From Tretioscincus oriximinensis (Eukaryota > Chordata > Lepidosauria > Squamata > Gymnophthalmidae), in contig JAJVDF010000358.1 in assembly GCA_022410635.1 (NCBI GenBank), positions 637,620 to 701,619 on the forward strand: a DNA stretch of 64,000 nt. The letters are read 5' to 3'. Position numbers and translations under genes: made by a program. Below, in pieces: positions 41,076 to 54,068 of this stretch; the first letter of the stretch is position 1, and each line of letters starts with the position of its first letter. The notes beneath the pieces are model-generated. The model did not search any database. It saw nothing but the letters and a program-made list of their open reading frames with translations, and was not told the DNA's origin.

Positions 41076-41659
41076 TACTGTTTGATTTCTACCCTGCCCA
41101 CCCCACAAAGGGCTCTGGGTGGCTCCCAATGCAATACAAAACATAAAATACAAGATAGTTCTATAAAACCAGTACAATACTGATTGCTATCCTCCTCCTG
41201 TTGTTGTTGTTGTTCATTTTAACTTAGGTTTGGCCTTCTTGGATTTGTATCCTTGCCAGTTTTTTCAATAGGTTTCTTTGGGTAATTAGTTTCCAAATGT
41301 TCTTTTCTTCCACAATGGTTTTGGTTCTCCCTTGTGTGACAGCTCCATGGTTGTATTGGGAGGGATGAGGCTAGGCCTGGATTGCATCAACAAAGCAACA
41401 ATACTGGTTGACATAGTGTGTAGGCTCATTAGATCTTATAACTTACCGGCCAATGTTTTAGGAAGGCATTGAGTATTGGTAGACTGGCCGGTTGCCCCAT
41501 AATTAACAATTAAAAACTCCACCTGACTGAATGGATGTTACAGACTTTGTCGTTGTCTTGGACAGGAAGTGTTCTATCAGTTTAATACCAAAGCTGTTTG
41601 ATTGGGAAAAGGAACCAACTTCAGTAGTGCAAACTGAGGATTTCCACTTTCACAGTGGT

Positions 41660-41815
41660 GGTTCACTGATAGGTTGGTAATAGGTTGCCAAAGGAGATTT
41701 TCCTTTGCTGGGAGAGGCTGGACAGCAATCTGTCTTCGAGNATTTAGTGGGTCCTGCATTGAGCAGAATGTTGGACCCAGTGATCATGGAGGTCTCTTCT
41801 AACTGTGATTCTACT
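41660..41815 (+). mobile_element. CR1 LINE 3' end (second subfamily)
   Basis: GAGGCTGGACAGCAATCTGT, GTCCTGCATTGAGCAGAATG, TTGGACCCAGTGATCATGG, ending TAACTGTGATTCTAC. Confidence 0.75.
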
Positions 41816-42649
41816 GCTGGAACTAGGTACCAGTATATGTTTTTTAACACTCCGCTATTATGCTACGGGTGGAACCAGACATAATTTACTGTGTGATGTC
41901 ACTGTGCCCCTGAGTGAAGAGCTGAAATGCTGAAACCAGTTAAACAGCCAAATGTGGACCCTAGCTACAAGTGCACAAAAGCACCCAGTGATAAAAGAAG
42001 GTAAATCTATGGGTGATGAAATGAATGCAAATCTATGAGAAACTGGTCTGCGTCTCAAGAAATGTGAAACTCCATCAGGGTTCATGAAACATTTTTTTCA
42101 AGCATAAACACGTTAGTTTTTTTAATACNAAACTAAATTAATTTGAAATGCAAAATCTACTCCAAAAGCTCTCCCTTTCATTCCAATGTTTGCCAGGTTC
42201 TCAATTATTCCCTAAATATTTCTTATTGCTCACTACTTTGTCATTGTCTGAATACAGCAACATCTAACACTCATGTTTCATCACCTTCCTCTTCTTGTGG
42301 TAATACTTAGACTATCAGCCAAGCTAAAATGGACAGTGACCATGTCAAGGTTGCAGACATGGCTAAGACAAGACCANACAATCTTGACCAACTGATAAGA
42401 CAACTATAGTTATGAAGCTTTAATGAAGAGGACTAGATGTTTGTTAAGCATCTCTGGCGTTTGTCTTTAAGCAANTCAGGTTTTGCAATCAAATGAAAGT
42501 CCATGAAAATAACAAGTGAGCAGAGTATTTTTCAGTCAGATAGAATAAAACCAAACAATAGATCAAAATGGAATGGCCAATCTTCAAGGATGTTTGTCAT
42601 AAGATCCGGAATCTAATACTATGTTTAGTTTCTGTGTTCCTTGTGAAGA

Positions 42650-42790
42650 AGATGAGGTTGAGGGAGCTCTGAAGAATTGTCTAGTCCAAGGTCACCCAGC
42701 TGACTTCATGTAGGAGTGTAGAATTTAAACCAGGAGACCTCTAGATAAGAGTTTGACGCTCTAACCACTAGGCCAGACTGGCAATATAGC
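42650..42790 (-). mobile_element. tRNA-derived SINE (family A), 5' part
   Basis: Antisense of the tRNA-like head and middle: CCAAGGTCACCCAGCTGACT, GAATTTAAACCAGGAGACC, then CTCTAACCACTAGGCCAGAC. Confidence 0.7.
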
Positions 42791-44045
42791 TAATTAGCCT
42801 TACTAATTAATTTTAATTCAATTATAAGCTAATGAGTCTTTTTTCATCTCTTTACTGTTTGATAGTGAGATCATTTGGAAAATGATCGTTGTAGTGCCCA
42901 CTTTTAATGTTATCTAGAGACAACTGTAAAAATTCCCCAGCCCCTGTTGGGGACTGGTTCTGATCCAATTCTAGCAGAGTAAACGCACAGCTTTCAAATC
43001 ACTGAAGGACAGGCTGGCTGTAATAAGTTGTAGCTTCTTCCAAGATAAGAAATATAGTCCAATCAGTTCATTNCATTCCATTAGGAAGGCTTTTAGTTTT
43101 ATTTACAAAAATCTATAAAAACAAAATAGCAATGCTCATTTCAGCATATAGGTTAACATCTCTAGAACACCCCCAGCATCTTAATTAAAAGAAGATAGAA
43201 AANCAAGAAACTGAANGAGCGAACAACTGAATAAAAACAGATAATATCAACATTCCAGTGATCTCATGGGAAATGAATTGTTTGGTGGATATTGAAGGTC
43301 ATACCTTACCATCTGGTAGTAAACATGTACAGATTAGTTTTAACTAAAAGTCCCAGCAGCCCTTTCATCTGTACTTCTCAGATGGTTAAGTATGCGTCTT
43401 GAACATCCTATTTGATACTGCTATTTTCAAGTTCATATAAAGGTTCATCAATGTGGAACTGTATAACAGTCAGCTCTAATTTAAAGCCATCTATCTTGTG
43501 AAACTACTTCTTCCTTTTGTATATTAATCTTAATATTTTATGGAGTAAATCTGTTGGGTGATATCTCACTTGTTACCACTGAAAAGTAGGAATCAGTTTC
43601 CTGTACTAGTTTGTTTGGTTGTTCTTTTCAATGGGATGCGCTCTATACCTGTGACCCTGGTGGTACATAGAGAACTATGAACATATTGCTTAACCAAAGT
43701 GATATGATTTATACTGTGATGCCACCTGCTGGGGAGAGACTTGAAGTCTAAGTTGAATATGTTTTAATGTTTTCGTCAAGAGAATAAAAATGTTGAAAGG
43801 GAAAACACATTCTAAATACTTTTCTACTTGATTTTAAAAACTCAACAACCTAAGTTCCCTATCCTTTACTGACTTGGGGACCTCATAGTACTGTCTTGCT
43901 CCTACTAGCCTATTAGCTAAGGCTAATAGGATTAGAACTTCATTTATAACTGGGGGAATGTAGATTTATTGATTGTTCTAATCTAACTTTTAATTGTTTT
44001 TAAATAATTTTAAATGTAGATCTATTTACTGTAATTAGCCAAGCA

Positions 44046-45060
44046 GGCACAAATGGCTCAGTCGCTTAGGAAACAGTCTCTCATCTGGGAGATTGGGTTT
44101 TGAAGCCCTGTGTCGGACGTGGGGAGGGTTGAGTGTGGCGTCCTCCATTTTAGAGGTTTGTGTTTCTTTTATTTACTTACCAGATATCCCAGAGGGAGGG
44201 GGGAAGAGCAGGCCTGGGGAGGGGCGTGGCTTCCTGAGTCCCTGTTTGGGAGGGGGCATGGCTGGAGGAGCCAACCAATGGGGCCTCGAGTAGCCGGCTG
44301 GTCAACAAATAAAAGGAAAGCTGACCAGGGGTAGAGGGCTTTCTGTNGGGGACTTGTGGTGTAGCAAGTTGACAGAGGGGTCCGCTTCTGATCTGCCTCA
44401 GAGGGAGGGGGTGGAAGTGTGTGGTAGCCTGGAGGAGTCAAAGCTGAGGCTTGACTTGGGGCTGGAACAAATAAAGTGACACAGGGCCTGTCTCTTTAAG
44501 TATCTGGAAACTAATGTTGCACTTGCTTGGTGTGTGTGTGCTTGAGTCAGGCTTACTTGATAAAAGCCGAAGCTTTATTAATCTAATCTTTCTTCTATTC
44601 CTTGTTTGTAAATAATAAACTTGTTATTTGTTGCAGTTCAAACATCTCTTTCTTTCTTTTATTTCCTTAACAATAAATATAAGCACGCTACTGGTGGGGG
44701 CTGTGAATAAAGCCCCCACCTTGAGGTAAACACCGAGGCCTTGTGTAGGCCTGAGGATAGTGCTGTTGCTCAAAGCAGTCGTGGGTGCTGGCTTGGGCAA
44801 CAGGGTGGATATTGTGGCACCCCTGACTGTGAGAGTCATCGAATAGTAGGGCCCTCAGGTAGGGGTCGCCACATTGAGCACCTTCCACTAGCCTGTAGCT
44901 CTAGCCAACCCAGCTATTCGAAAGCAAGAAATGCAAGAAATTGTAACTGACTGTAAGCAGATGGGGAAGATAGAATGTAAACCGTCAGGCAAAATACCCT
45001 AGTAAGCCACTTTGGGTCTCTTTTGAAAGGTGAGAAAAGGGTTCTTCTTCTTCTCTTTTT
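44046..45060 (+). mobile_element. tRNA-derived SINE (family B) split by an LTR insertion
   Basis: The head lies at 44046-44133 (GGCTCAGTCGCTTAGGAAAC, CCCTGTGTCGGACGTGG) and the body at 44874-45060 (AGCTATTCGAAAGCAAG, AAGCCACTTTGGGTCTC). The gap is filled by the LTR at 44134-44873; TTGAG of the SINE is duplicated on both sides. Confidence 0.85.
44134..44873 (+). mobile_element. Solo LTR inside a SINE, 5-bp target duplication
   Basis: A 740-base block with inverted ends TGTGGCG and CGCCACA, bounded by TTGAG (44129-44133 and 44874-44878). AAATAAAAGG near 44308 is TATA-like, and AATAAA occurs near 44472, 44622 and 44671. No retroviral genes remain, so it is a solo LTR made by recombination. Because it interrupts a recognisable SINE, both edges are certain. 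Confidence 0.88.
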
Positions 45061-46359
45061 CTTTTTCTTTTTTTCTTGTTTTAAATGGTTGTTTTATGGA
45101 TAATTGAGTTTTACTGGTTTTATTCTATGTTTTATATTTATGATATGGTCAATGGACTAATCATTAATAATAATAAACCTTTAAGTCTTGCTTCTTCCAA
45201 CCAGGTTTGTTTCTTCCTTGTGCCAAAACCTGGAGCACTGTATTCCAAGGCTTTTCTCTATGATCTACATGTTGAGAGCCATGGGGAAATGGGAAATGTA
45301 GGCTCATACACTTTCATATATTGAAGACGAATGTAAAGGAAACCTCTACTTGGTACTGTTTGAGAAGTTAATTTGAGAATGTTCTGTCATGCTGAAATTA
45401 CCGGTGAATACCCTTTTAAGTATACGTGCAATATTCACGTTTTATTTATAGATAGTAGTTTTGCTATAAAATAACAGCTTATGATCTGAGGGCAAAAAAA
45501 TCCCGAGTCCCTTTTTAACACAAGAATTTCTTGGAAGCAGAATTTTCAATCCTACACATACTCCTTTTTCAACAGTGCTTCACTAATTTCTTAACAGACA
45601 CTTACATGAAATATTTCACCATATTGGATATGGAGACATTGTTTTCACATTGCAGATAGCTCTTCATATTTCATTGCTTTAGAATATTATTATAGATAAT
45701 AAGGAAGGGGGGAGTTCTGTTATTTCTTTTTGCAAAAATCATGTTTTGAAGAAAAAGTTGACTTCACACTTGCAGATTTTGAAGGAGGAATTCTCTATAG
45801 ACATGCAGGTTATAAATTGAATGTCAAAAGGGTAATGAAATGAAATTGGACAATTTTTTTCCAATCACAAATGTTGCCTTTAGGTTAAGAGTGTTCTTGT
45901 TTTGAAGCCCAGTGACAATATGAAATATGCCTTTTCCCCTAAGCAGCTAGTGGTTAAAAGAGCAAAGCACCAAGAAATTGAGGGGTTTTTTTTACTGACC
46001 AATAGTTAGTAGCAGTGACATTCTGTATAGCTTAATTGAAACTAATATTTTGTTGACCTGGAATATTTTAGAAAATGGTATTTTTCCTCAGAGTGCCCTC
46101 ATGTATTACTGGTTTTGTACNAATGCAACAGAATTCTCTTGATTAACCTTCTTTGCATATATGCTTGCTGAGAATTAGGTCAGTGCTGTAATGATTTAGG
46201 TAATGTGTATTACCAAGTCCTCTTCTGTTGATTTCTTAGACTGTTTTACATTTCATGATTTGGTAAAAAGAATCTAATAAACATAATTTAGTTATAGGGA
46301 TCTGTGTTCTTGTAACCTTCATATTGGATTGCCATACTGCTTTCTTTCTTTCTTTACTT

Positions 46360-46870
46360 ATTTCTTTACTTAATTACTTACAAAGATTATTTCCTTATCT
46401 TTTGATCTGCTACCCTGCCAACAAAAGTAATGTATCCAAAACCTCGTTTTCCAGCACTTGGGAGCAGGATTATGTGAAGACAGAGTTGGGGACAAGGTAG
46501 AGAAAGCTATCTCATGTCATCACATGAAATTCTGGCGCAGCTTTTGTTTTGGGAGGGGGGAACCCACACATCACTCCCACTCTTCACAAGAATTAGTGAG
46601 TTTTATAGGTCAATGGGGCGGTTAACAATAAACAACCAAATGAACATGTTAAAACAGCCACATCTAAAAGTAGGGAAGGGGGAGCAGTTTTTTGTCCAGA
46701 GGCCAGGCTAAAGAGGTGCATCTGGTATAGTGTTTTCTGAATGCGCATAGAGATGGTGATAGACGCATCTCAATGGGAAGATAAGTAAGATTGCTCGTAA
46801 GTATAGTTTGAAAGGTGCAATAAGTACAGAATACAGGGCGTAGATCATGCCAGTCTTAAAAAACATGCAC
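46360..46870 (-). mobile_element. L2-type LINE 3' region, diverged
   Basis: TTACTTATTTCTTTACTTAA tail with pieces of the 3' end (CAATAAACAACC, CATCTAAAAGTAGGGAAGGG, AAAGAGGTGCATCTGG) and traces of the ORF2 end further on. Confidence 0.5.
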
Positions 46871-46970
46871 TGGTTATCAGATTAGCCTAATGGACTTGAG
46901 TATCAAAAATTTGAAGGAACATCTCATTTTGTATAGATCTACCAGTAGATCTCATGTAATCAGGAAAGAC

Positions 46971-48203
46971 CAGGGTGGATAAAAATCAATGTTTTTTTNA
47001 AAAAAATAAAAAAANNNGNNTTTTTNAANTTNAANNNNTTTTTTTCAATAAACTGCTTTTTGAGGAAAATATTTTACCATCCAAAGGTTCTTCCATCATG
47101 AGATAAAGCTGAGTTGTTTAACTCAGTAGAATAAAGGCTGTATATGTGTAACATTCACAATGCCATGCTCTTCCAGAGGTTTCTGTAGGATTAGTGGGCA
47201 GTTTCTCTCCTATATTATCACAGACGCTTGCTTTACTTACGCAGTTCTCAAAACTGAATTTGACTCCGCAGAGGTCCCAGCCTCTTCTTCACAGCAAAAA
47301 TGTTACAACATGAACAGAGTTGAGAAAAAGACCTTAATCCTATTGTTCTACAAACCTATGAATACAGAATCAACCCCTTCAGTGCCAAGTCCAAGAAGTT
47401 AGACAATATGTTTCTGATTGTTTGGAGTGGAATAGATCTGCACAACACAAGAAGAATGTGAATCTAAGTGTGAGGAGGAGGAAGGGCAAGCAGACAAGAA
47501 AATGAAAGTGAAACTTTGAGCACAATACTGCAGCATAGCCACAGACAGACAAGTCTGGATCTGTTTGTGTGTACGATCTGAGGTTTATTACATTCTTTCC
47601 TTATAATGGCAGCAGACNCAGTTTGGGAATATTTTAATGAAGCTCCTTCGCCTATCGGTAAGACAGGCATGCGTGCAAAATGCAAACGATGCAACAAAGA
47701 GATGCAAGGCNGTGATGAAGATGACGACAAGTGAGCTACAGAGGACAGCAGGGATAGTAGTATTTAAGTTTTTCATGTGTCGGCTGGGCTGACAGTCTTA
47801 AGTTTCTTAAAATATATATATATATATATTGTTTAGCCAAATTAGTTAACAAACATGGATGTTTGTTTAAGCAAATAACTTATGCTGTAATGTTGTTATT
47901 GTTTCAGTTGAATAAATCTATTTAAATTGTTATTAAGGTCAGGATTGTTTTTCTCCTTCCTAAGTACAACAGAACAGTGGTGTCCAAATATGAATGATTA
48001 ACCCATTAAACTGGGGAGAAAAAAGTAATATAAAAAGTGATTCTAAAAATCTTCATCTACTTGCATGTTAAAATAGCAAGAACTAGTTTAGGTAGAAACT
48101 TTGATTTAAATCACTGATTTAAATCAAGCCTTACTGACTAGTGATTTAAATCGTGATTTAAATCGTGATTTAAATCAGTTAGATTTAAATCAAATCCATC
48201 CTG
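46971..48203 (+). mobile_element. hAT-type DNA transposon, internally decayed, 8-bp target duplication
   Basis: Ends CAGGGTGGATAAAAATC and GATTTAAATCAAATCCATCCTG are inverted to each other, and GGAAAGAC flanks both sides (46963-46970 and 48204-48211), the hAT signature. Near the right end GTGATTTAAATC-type units repeat. Inside, 47606-47734 keeps the start of a BED-finger transposase. A run of N near 47015-47040 blurs the left end. Confidence 0.88.
47606..47734 (+). pseudogene. BED-type zinc-finger remnant of a hAT transposase
   Basis: ATG opens 42 codons reading VWEYFNEAPSPIGKTGMRAK, then CKRCNKEMQG and an acidic end before TGA. The aromatic pair (W, F) and the C-x2-C pair are those of a BED finger; the second, His-containing half is gone. 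The rest of the transposase is absent between here and 48203. Confidence 0.7.
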
Positions 48204-49203
48204 GGAAAGACTTTGCTAGTTGAACTGTATTGTTGGCTCGCTAATTTAAAGAAGTTAGCATGTAAGAAGGGCTTTGTTATGGTAGCTGGTAGATAATGTT
48301 AGAAGTCGGTTGTGTATCATAAACCCTCAGAATGCGTCCTTTCTCACTTGTTTGAGACATCTGATCTGTCCTTTTGTGCTATTATCTAATGTGGTGAGAC
48401 ATAATATAGATTGTGGTTAGTGTGGAAACTCTTACTGGAATTATATTAACAGAAGTTGTTTAGTTCATTGTCCTGGACAGATTTGGTGAACTTTGGTCTG
48501 ACAGTAGTTGTCAGGAAGGCAATCTGTTCTTATCAATCTGCTAGATTTTTTAATGTGATGAGGGTCTACTGGGGGTCTGATATTAATAGACAGGTACCAC
48601 CTTTCCTTCCTGGCATAAAATCTTGCAAGAAGTGCAATACTTGTGGTAACGCTGTTGTAAGCAATGTTTTAAATGATTTCAGTGTGGCATAATTAATGAA
48701 GACTTCCCCCCCTTATGGTCCAATTTGATTGGTATGGTGCCCAAGATTGGCACTTCTATTAGCTGTGCCTCTACTCTCTGAGATATATGCTGTGAGATAC
48801 CAGGTTTGCTGACCAAAGTTCAATCTAAAGTATATTGTTTTCAATGTTTAATTAGCTCTNTGAATTGAATTTTGTTTTATGTTTTCTTAGTTTATTGCTC
48901 ACACTGGGATCATGTGTTGATGACTAGGCTACGAATACAATACATATATAAACAAATTTAAAAATACCACAGTAGGCATTTTTAAAATAATTACAGCTTG
49001 TGAAAGTATAGCGCGAGTGACTTATGTAACTATATCTTGAATAAGTTGTTTAAATTTAGTGCTTTAAGATACAAACTAGTTCTTAAGAAAGCATGAAGAC
49101 TTTTTCAGTGTATGCCATCATTCTGGTTACAGATATGCATTTTTACATCTGCCCACAATATCCTGTTTTGTGTTCTATGAAAGAGCTCCTTAACAGTACA
49201 GAT

Positions 49204-49361
49204 CAGTGTGGTCCAACCTTTAGTTACCCGAGGGCCAATCAAACTTTAGTATAGGAATGTGAGGGCTAGAGACATTCCAGAAAGAAAATGAGTCATATTT
49301 TATTAAAAAAATACCTGGAGCCAATATCCACCATGCCTGCATTTTTATGGACTTTCAACTG
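49204..49361. mobile_element. Small hAT-like element with 8-bp target duplication
   Basis: 158 bases starting CAGTGTGGTCCAACC and ending GGACTTTCAACTG, bounded by GTACAGAT (49196-49203 and 49362-49369). It is a non-coding deletion derivative. Confidence 0.65.
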
Positions 49362-49607
49362 GTACAGATGATAAACAGACTTGGTTGGACACAATAGGCC
49401 TCCTTTAACTTCTCTTTCCTTATGTGTAAACTTTTTTCCCAGGATTACATTAGTGCTCTAAATTTGTTGATTCAAGCCTTAAAATTGATTTAAATATTGA
49501 GGAACATCCTTCCAGAGCTGGATAAATTCTCACAGCAAAATACTGAGTGTGCCAATATGAGTATAACTTGTGGGACAGAATCGTAGAGTGGAATGGGTCA
49601 TTTAGAA

Positions 49608-49733
49608 CCTGTCCCCACAGAGCCTTATTTTTGGGTTATTATTCGTGTCTGCCATAGTGTACACTAGCAGGAAAATGGTAGGCGCCTATTCCAATATATA
49701 CACCAGAATTAGGCTCAGTGGAGACAGGAACTT
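49608..49733. mobile_element. Inverted-repeat DNA element (MITE), family T2
   Basis: CCTGTCCCCACAGAGCCTTA and AGAATTAGGCTCAGTGGAGA form the ends; the centre TGCCATAGTGTACACTAGCA is shared with 56926-57093. Confidence 0.75.
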
Positions 49734-50926
49734 AGAACATCCAATTTTGTCCTTCACATGAATTTAAATGACAGTGTGTCCAGCAGATGGCAGTCCCATA
49801 TCTACTTTGAAATATAGTAAAGAGTGAGGGAGAGGTAGTAGACACCCTCCTGTTTACTATAATCCCCTCCGTCCCATTTCTTGATTAAAATCTCCCTTGT
49901 GGAAAGCATTTTATTTCGGAATGATGAACCCACAGGTCTTTCTTCTCTGTGGCATTCTTTCCGATATTAAGTGAGAATTGCTACAACATATCAACTAACC
50001 TTTTCCCCATGTAAAGGCTGTACTTCGCTCTCTCAGTTCCTCTACATGGGTCTTTCTCTCCTCCGGTCCCCTGATCATTTTCACAAACCTTTTTTGAACN
50101 GTAACAAACTGGAATTTTGCCCCATTTGTCCTTAAAAATGTGGTCTCTAAAAAGCAAATACAGTAGTTAAGGTGAGAAACAAATTCTTATTTCAAGGGAT
50201 GATTTGTTCTGCGTATAATTCATTTAATGCTTGAATATGTCAGATCCTGTACCATTTATAATAGGGTAACGTAAGCCCTATCCTCAAGTTTACATATTAT
50301 GTAAGGTTAAGGAAGGAAGACAGTACAGACTTGCCCTGTTCAAAATTCTAGCTTCCTAACTAACCTTTTCTAATTCTATTTCCCGTCTCTGTTACTTATG
50401 AGTCCATTGTGCTCATTAAGCAAATTTACTGTATATTCTACTTTTTATTTGGTTGTGCGTGTTTGATTGCCCATTTTCATTTGTGACTGACTTAGGATTC
50501 CTTTGAGCCTTCTGATACCTTTTTATATGTGTGTGTTGAATTGTGTTTTTCAGCTACTCAGGTATCTGTTGTGAGGAGTTAGTTATGCTGAAGTGGTTGG
50601 ATGAGTAAATTAGTGAGAAAAGTCGGATGTGCTCAGTTTGCCTAAGATATAAGAGAAATGGTGCTTTCTGGTGCCAGCTCATCTGCAAAGGTTTAAAGAA
50701 ACTTCTGTCTGTTTCAGCAGTTTATGAGTCACAAAATGACATTTTAGAAATAATATTGTACAATACACAAATCTGTTGTGGAACATTACAGTTTCCCAGG
50801 TAATTCTTGGATTTCAAAACAGCAGTAATTTAACAATAACAAAAAAAACNATTCAGAGGAAGATTTGAAAGAGAAGCAGCAGAATTGGAATACATACACA
50901 AATTCCAGTCTATTGATAAGTCCATT

Positions 50927-51178
50927 GAGAGCCAGTTTGGTGTAGTGGTTAGAGTGTGGAACTCTTATCTGGTAGTCTCCCGGTTCGATTCCCCAATCCT
51001 CCATGAAGTTAGCTGGGTGACCTTGGGCCAGTCACAGTTCTTTGAACTCTCTCAGGCCCACCTACTCCACAGGGTGTCTGTTGTGGAGAAAGCAACAAAA
51101 GCTATGTGCGCCACCCTATGGTAGTCCGCCCTGAGACCTTCGGGTGTAGGGCGGGATATAAATACAAATAAATAAAAA
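50927..51178 (+). mobile_element. tRNA-derived SINE (family A), full copy
   Basis: Starts GAGAGCCAGTTTGGTGTAG with a tRNA A box (TGGTGTAGTGGTTAG), B box GGTTCGATTCC at 50982-50992, middle TGACCTTGGGCCAGTCACAG, then a LINE-like 3' tail (CGCCCTGAGACCTTCGGGTG) and AAATAAATAAA. The shared tail with the L2-type LINE suggests that LINE mobilises it. Confidence 0.9.
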
Positions 51179-53874
51179 TGGAATGAATGGAGACAATGGT
51201 TTCCTGGCACACTACATATATTATAACACCAGTTATATTTCAGACTCTTTTGGATTCTGACCTCTTCACANGCTTTCTCAAGCAATGATGCTATAAAACC
51301 AAACTGAGAAACCCGTATGGGGGAACCTTAGTAATGAGCAGGCCTGGAAGTCATGTGACCAAAAAAGGGTGGAGCCAGGNTAGGTGAGGAGTTTTCCTCC
51401 TGATTTTATACCATCATTGCTTTGGAGAGCCTGTGTGGAGGTACTGTAATTTGGCAAAACAATTGGAGGCTATTATAGTGATACCTTGGTGTTAGTAAGC
51501 CTGGCAGGTGAAGGGGTATACTTAACTGTGCCAGTAGGGACACTTGCACAGATACCTTAGCATAAGGGGAGTGCTTAAGTTAATGGTTTACAACACATTG
51601 AACATCTGGGTACATGAGCATTACACATATATGAGGGAGGCTAAGGATAAAGCCAACCTTCCATTATAGTGACTACTAAGTGTTCTGAAACATTATTAAA
51701 GAATCCAGGGCTTACGCACAAATCAGTCAGACAATGATCTTGGCATGGGATCTGAATAGGGACATGTGTATGAACATATACAAACCTACAGATTTAACGA
51801 AGGAATGAATATATGCGAACAGGTAGGGAAAAGAGCTGGAGATTATGGGTGTCTCTGGGCCTAGCTGTGTATCCAAGGTANACAGCTAGGAAAAATATTC
51901 TCCCTTGTCACCACAGTGTTTCTTTCTGCTTTTGTGGGCACTGGAAAAGTCTTCCTTCTATCTAGAAAAAACATTTTGGTTAGCTTGGGCTAAAAGGAAC
52001 AATTTTTCTATCTTGGGAATTTGTGAAGAGAAAATAGAATCATCTACTTCATCCTTCAGCAATCAACATACTGGAAAATCTTTCTAGCCCTGTTTTGGAA
52101 AATTATTCAATATGATTATTCCNATTGGAACGTTGAACAAACTGAGAAGCTTCTGTTAGATATAGTATTGAAGAGGTATTCTCAGCACCTGTGATGTGCT
52201 TTTCAGGCGTGATTACCTCTCTGCCAGAAATATTTGAGCCAAATTTACTGTTTAGCAAGGACATTCCCAGCTCTTTGTAGAGAGCAGTAGAGATGATCTT
52301 CACAAAAAAGTAAATTGCTCCTCAGTGTCTTTTAATACGAATGTTTAAAATGGAAGCAGTTTAAAAGACTATTCTGCACACAATGATTAGAATGATGATA
52401 ATTATAGGGGAGGTAATTATGCACAGTAGCAGACGATACCCAGAGTATGGCAGTAGCTGATAGCTACTTATACTGTGTTAACTAGGAAATGGTTCTGGAA
52501 GGAATAGTAATTTGCAGTAGGCATTTTCGTCCGCCCCCCCGTATGGGGATTTACAGGGCTAACGTGGTGCGTTGATTATTAAGCAGTTGAAACTGGTGAA
52601 CAGTTTTGTGCTGGCTCATACAGCCCTTAATACTATTCTGTTTTGTTTTCTTGAAACTTTTTGTGTGTGTAAAGTGTGGCTTCACTTTTTAATAAGCTTC
52701 CCTCATTTCTGGAGAACCTTGGCAGCTGATAGGAAATTTCCATATTGAACCAGCGCTTGAATATTTGCCATATATTTTGAAGCATGTCAGCTTAAGGCTA
52801 CACAACTAAATGTAAATGTACGGAACTTGCCTTATGGTAATTGGTAGTCATCTGCTGTCAGCTGGAATGATTGCCGTTCTCATTATCCTCAAATTCTGTT
52901 GTGGGGTGTGTGTGTGTGTGTTGTCCAAAAGCTTGTTGAAATTGATCTTGGCACACAGTCGCGGCTTTCTTTCTGACAGCAACCCTTTGTGAGTATAAAG
53001 TGAGCATGAAGTGTGAAAGAACCAGCAAGTGCTGTGCAAGCAAGATTCTCCTTTTTTCCCATTTCAAAAATATTTCATGATTTCATGAATAAACTGTTCG
53101 TAACATAAGGTCAGTGGATGTCATTGGGTGACCTAATAGAATGAATATGTTGTGGATCTGATTCTAGCTTGTTCTTTTTATTTCTGTTGATCAAGTTTGA
53201 TATCTGGAGGTGGAATGGGGGTGGAATTCACTATATTTTCATCATCTCGATCTGTCTTTGTTAAGGTCCTTTAGCTGTTCCAAAGATACATTGGTAGCCA
53301 TCTAGAATTCTGTTGTTGTACCTTGTCCATTGTCTACCACTTTTGCTTCCAGTGGAAGAGAAAGAAATCATTTTTTTTCTAGAATCATTTTTCTAGAATT
53401 TTATCTACACTCATTGGCTGCGTTCACACTATGGGATAAAACTAGTGCAAAAGCTGTGTGACTCTGTGCTGGACATTAAATCTAATCAGGAAACACTGTT
53501 GTCATGTGCAGTTTGAGTGGCTTTCACTCAGAAAACTGTCACACAAGTGTAACTTAATTAAATTCATGTTAGGTGCACTCTGACAGTGGTTTTATTTTGT
53601 GATCTGTTCGGACCGTGAGCTATCCGATCAAAGGCTAGTCCTTGAGGCCCCAAGGATGAGGGTGGGGCGTCCATGGCAGCAAAACTTTGCATTCCCCCCT
53701 GTTATTTCTGCTGCCTTGCAGTTTTAAATTTCCCCATCGCTGCTCCACAAATATCTTCTTCCTTTGGTCTGCTTCTTGCAGTTGCAAGGATCACAATCCC
53801 TGGTTTTACACATGTGTAAATTTGTGCAAAACCAGGCATTTTAAAAAAATACAGTTGCACTGTTTACGCTCTCC

Positions 53875-54068
53875 TCCGGGATGAAGCAACAGGCAGTACT
53901 CCTGAAATGCCATTTGCAGGGAGTCATGAACAGGTGCATATTTTGCTTTCCTCTGTTCAGACTGCCTAGGTGCATCTGGTGAGCATCTGTGTGAGACAGA
54001 ATGGTGGACTAGATGGGCTCTGGCCCGATCCAGTATGGCTTTTCTTATGTTCATATGTTCTTATGAGT
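53875..54068 (+). mobile_element. CR1 LINE 3' UTR
   Basis: CTCCGGGATGAAGCAACAGG, TTTGCAGGGAGTCATGAACA, GACTGCCTAGGTGCATCTGG, GACTAGATGGGCTCTGGCC. Confidence 0.88.

Noticed and set aside
44110..44441. Several overlapping 70-90-codon frames at 44093-44441
   Set aside because: All lie inside the GC-rich part of a solo LTR and show no conserved domain.
50938..50995. tRNA gene
   Set aside because: A and B boxes are those of a SINE head followed by a SINE body; no cloverleaf with an acceptor stem is evident.
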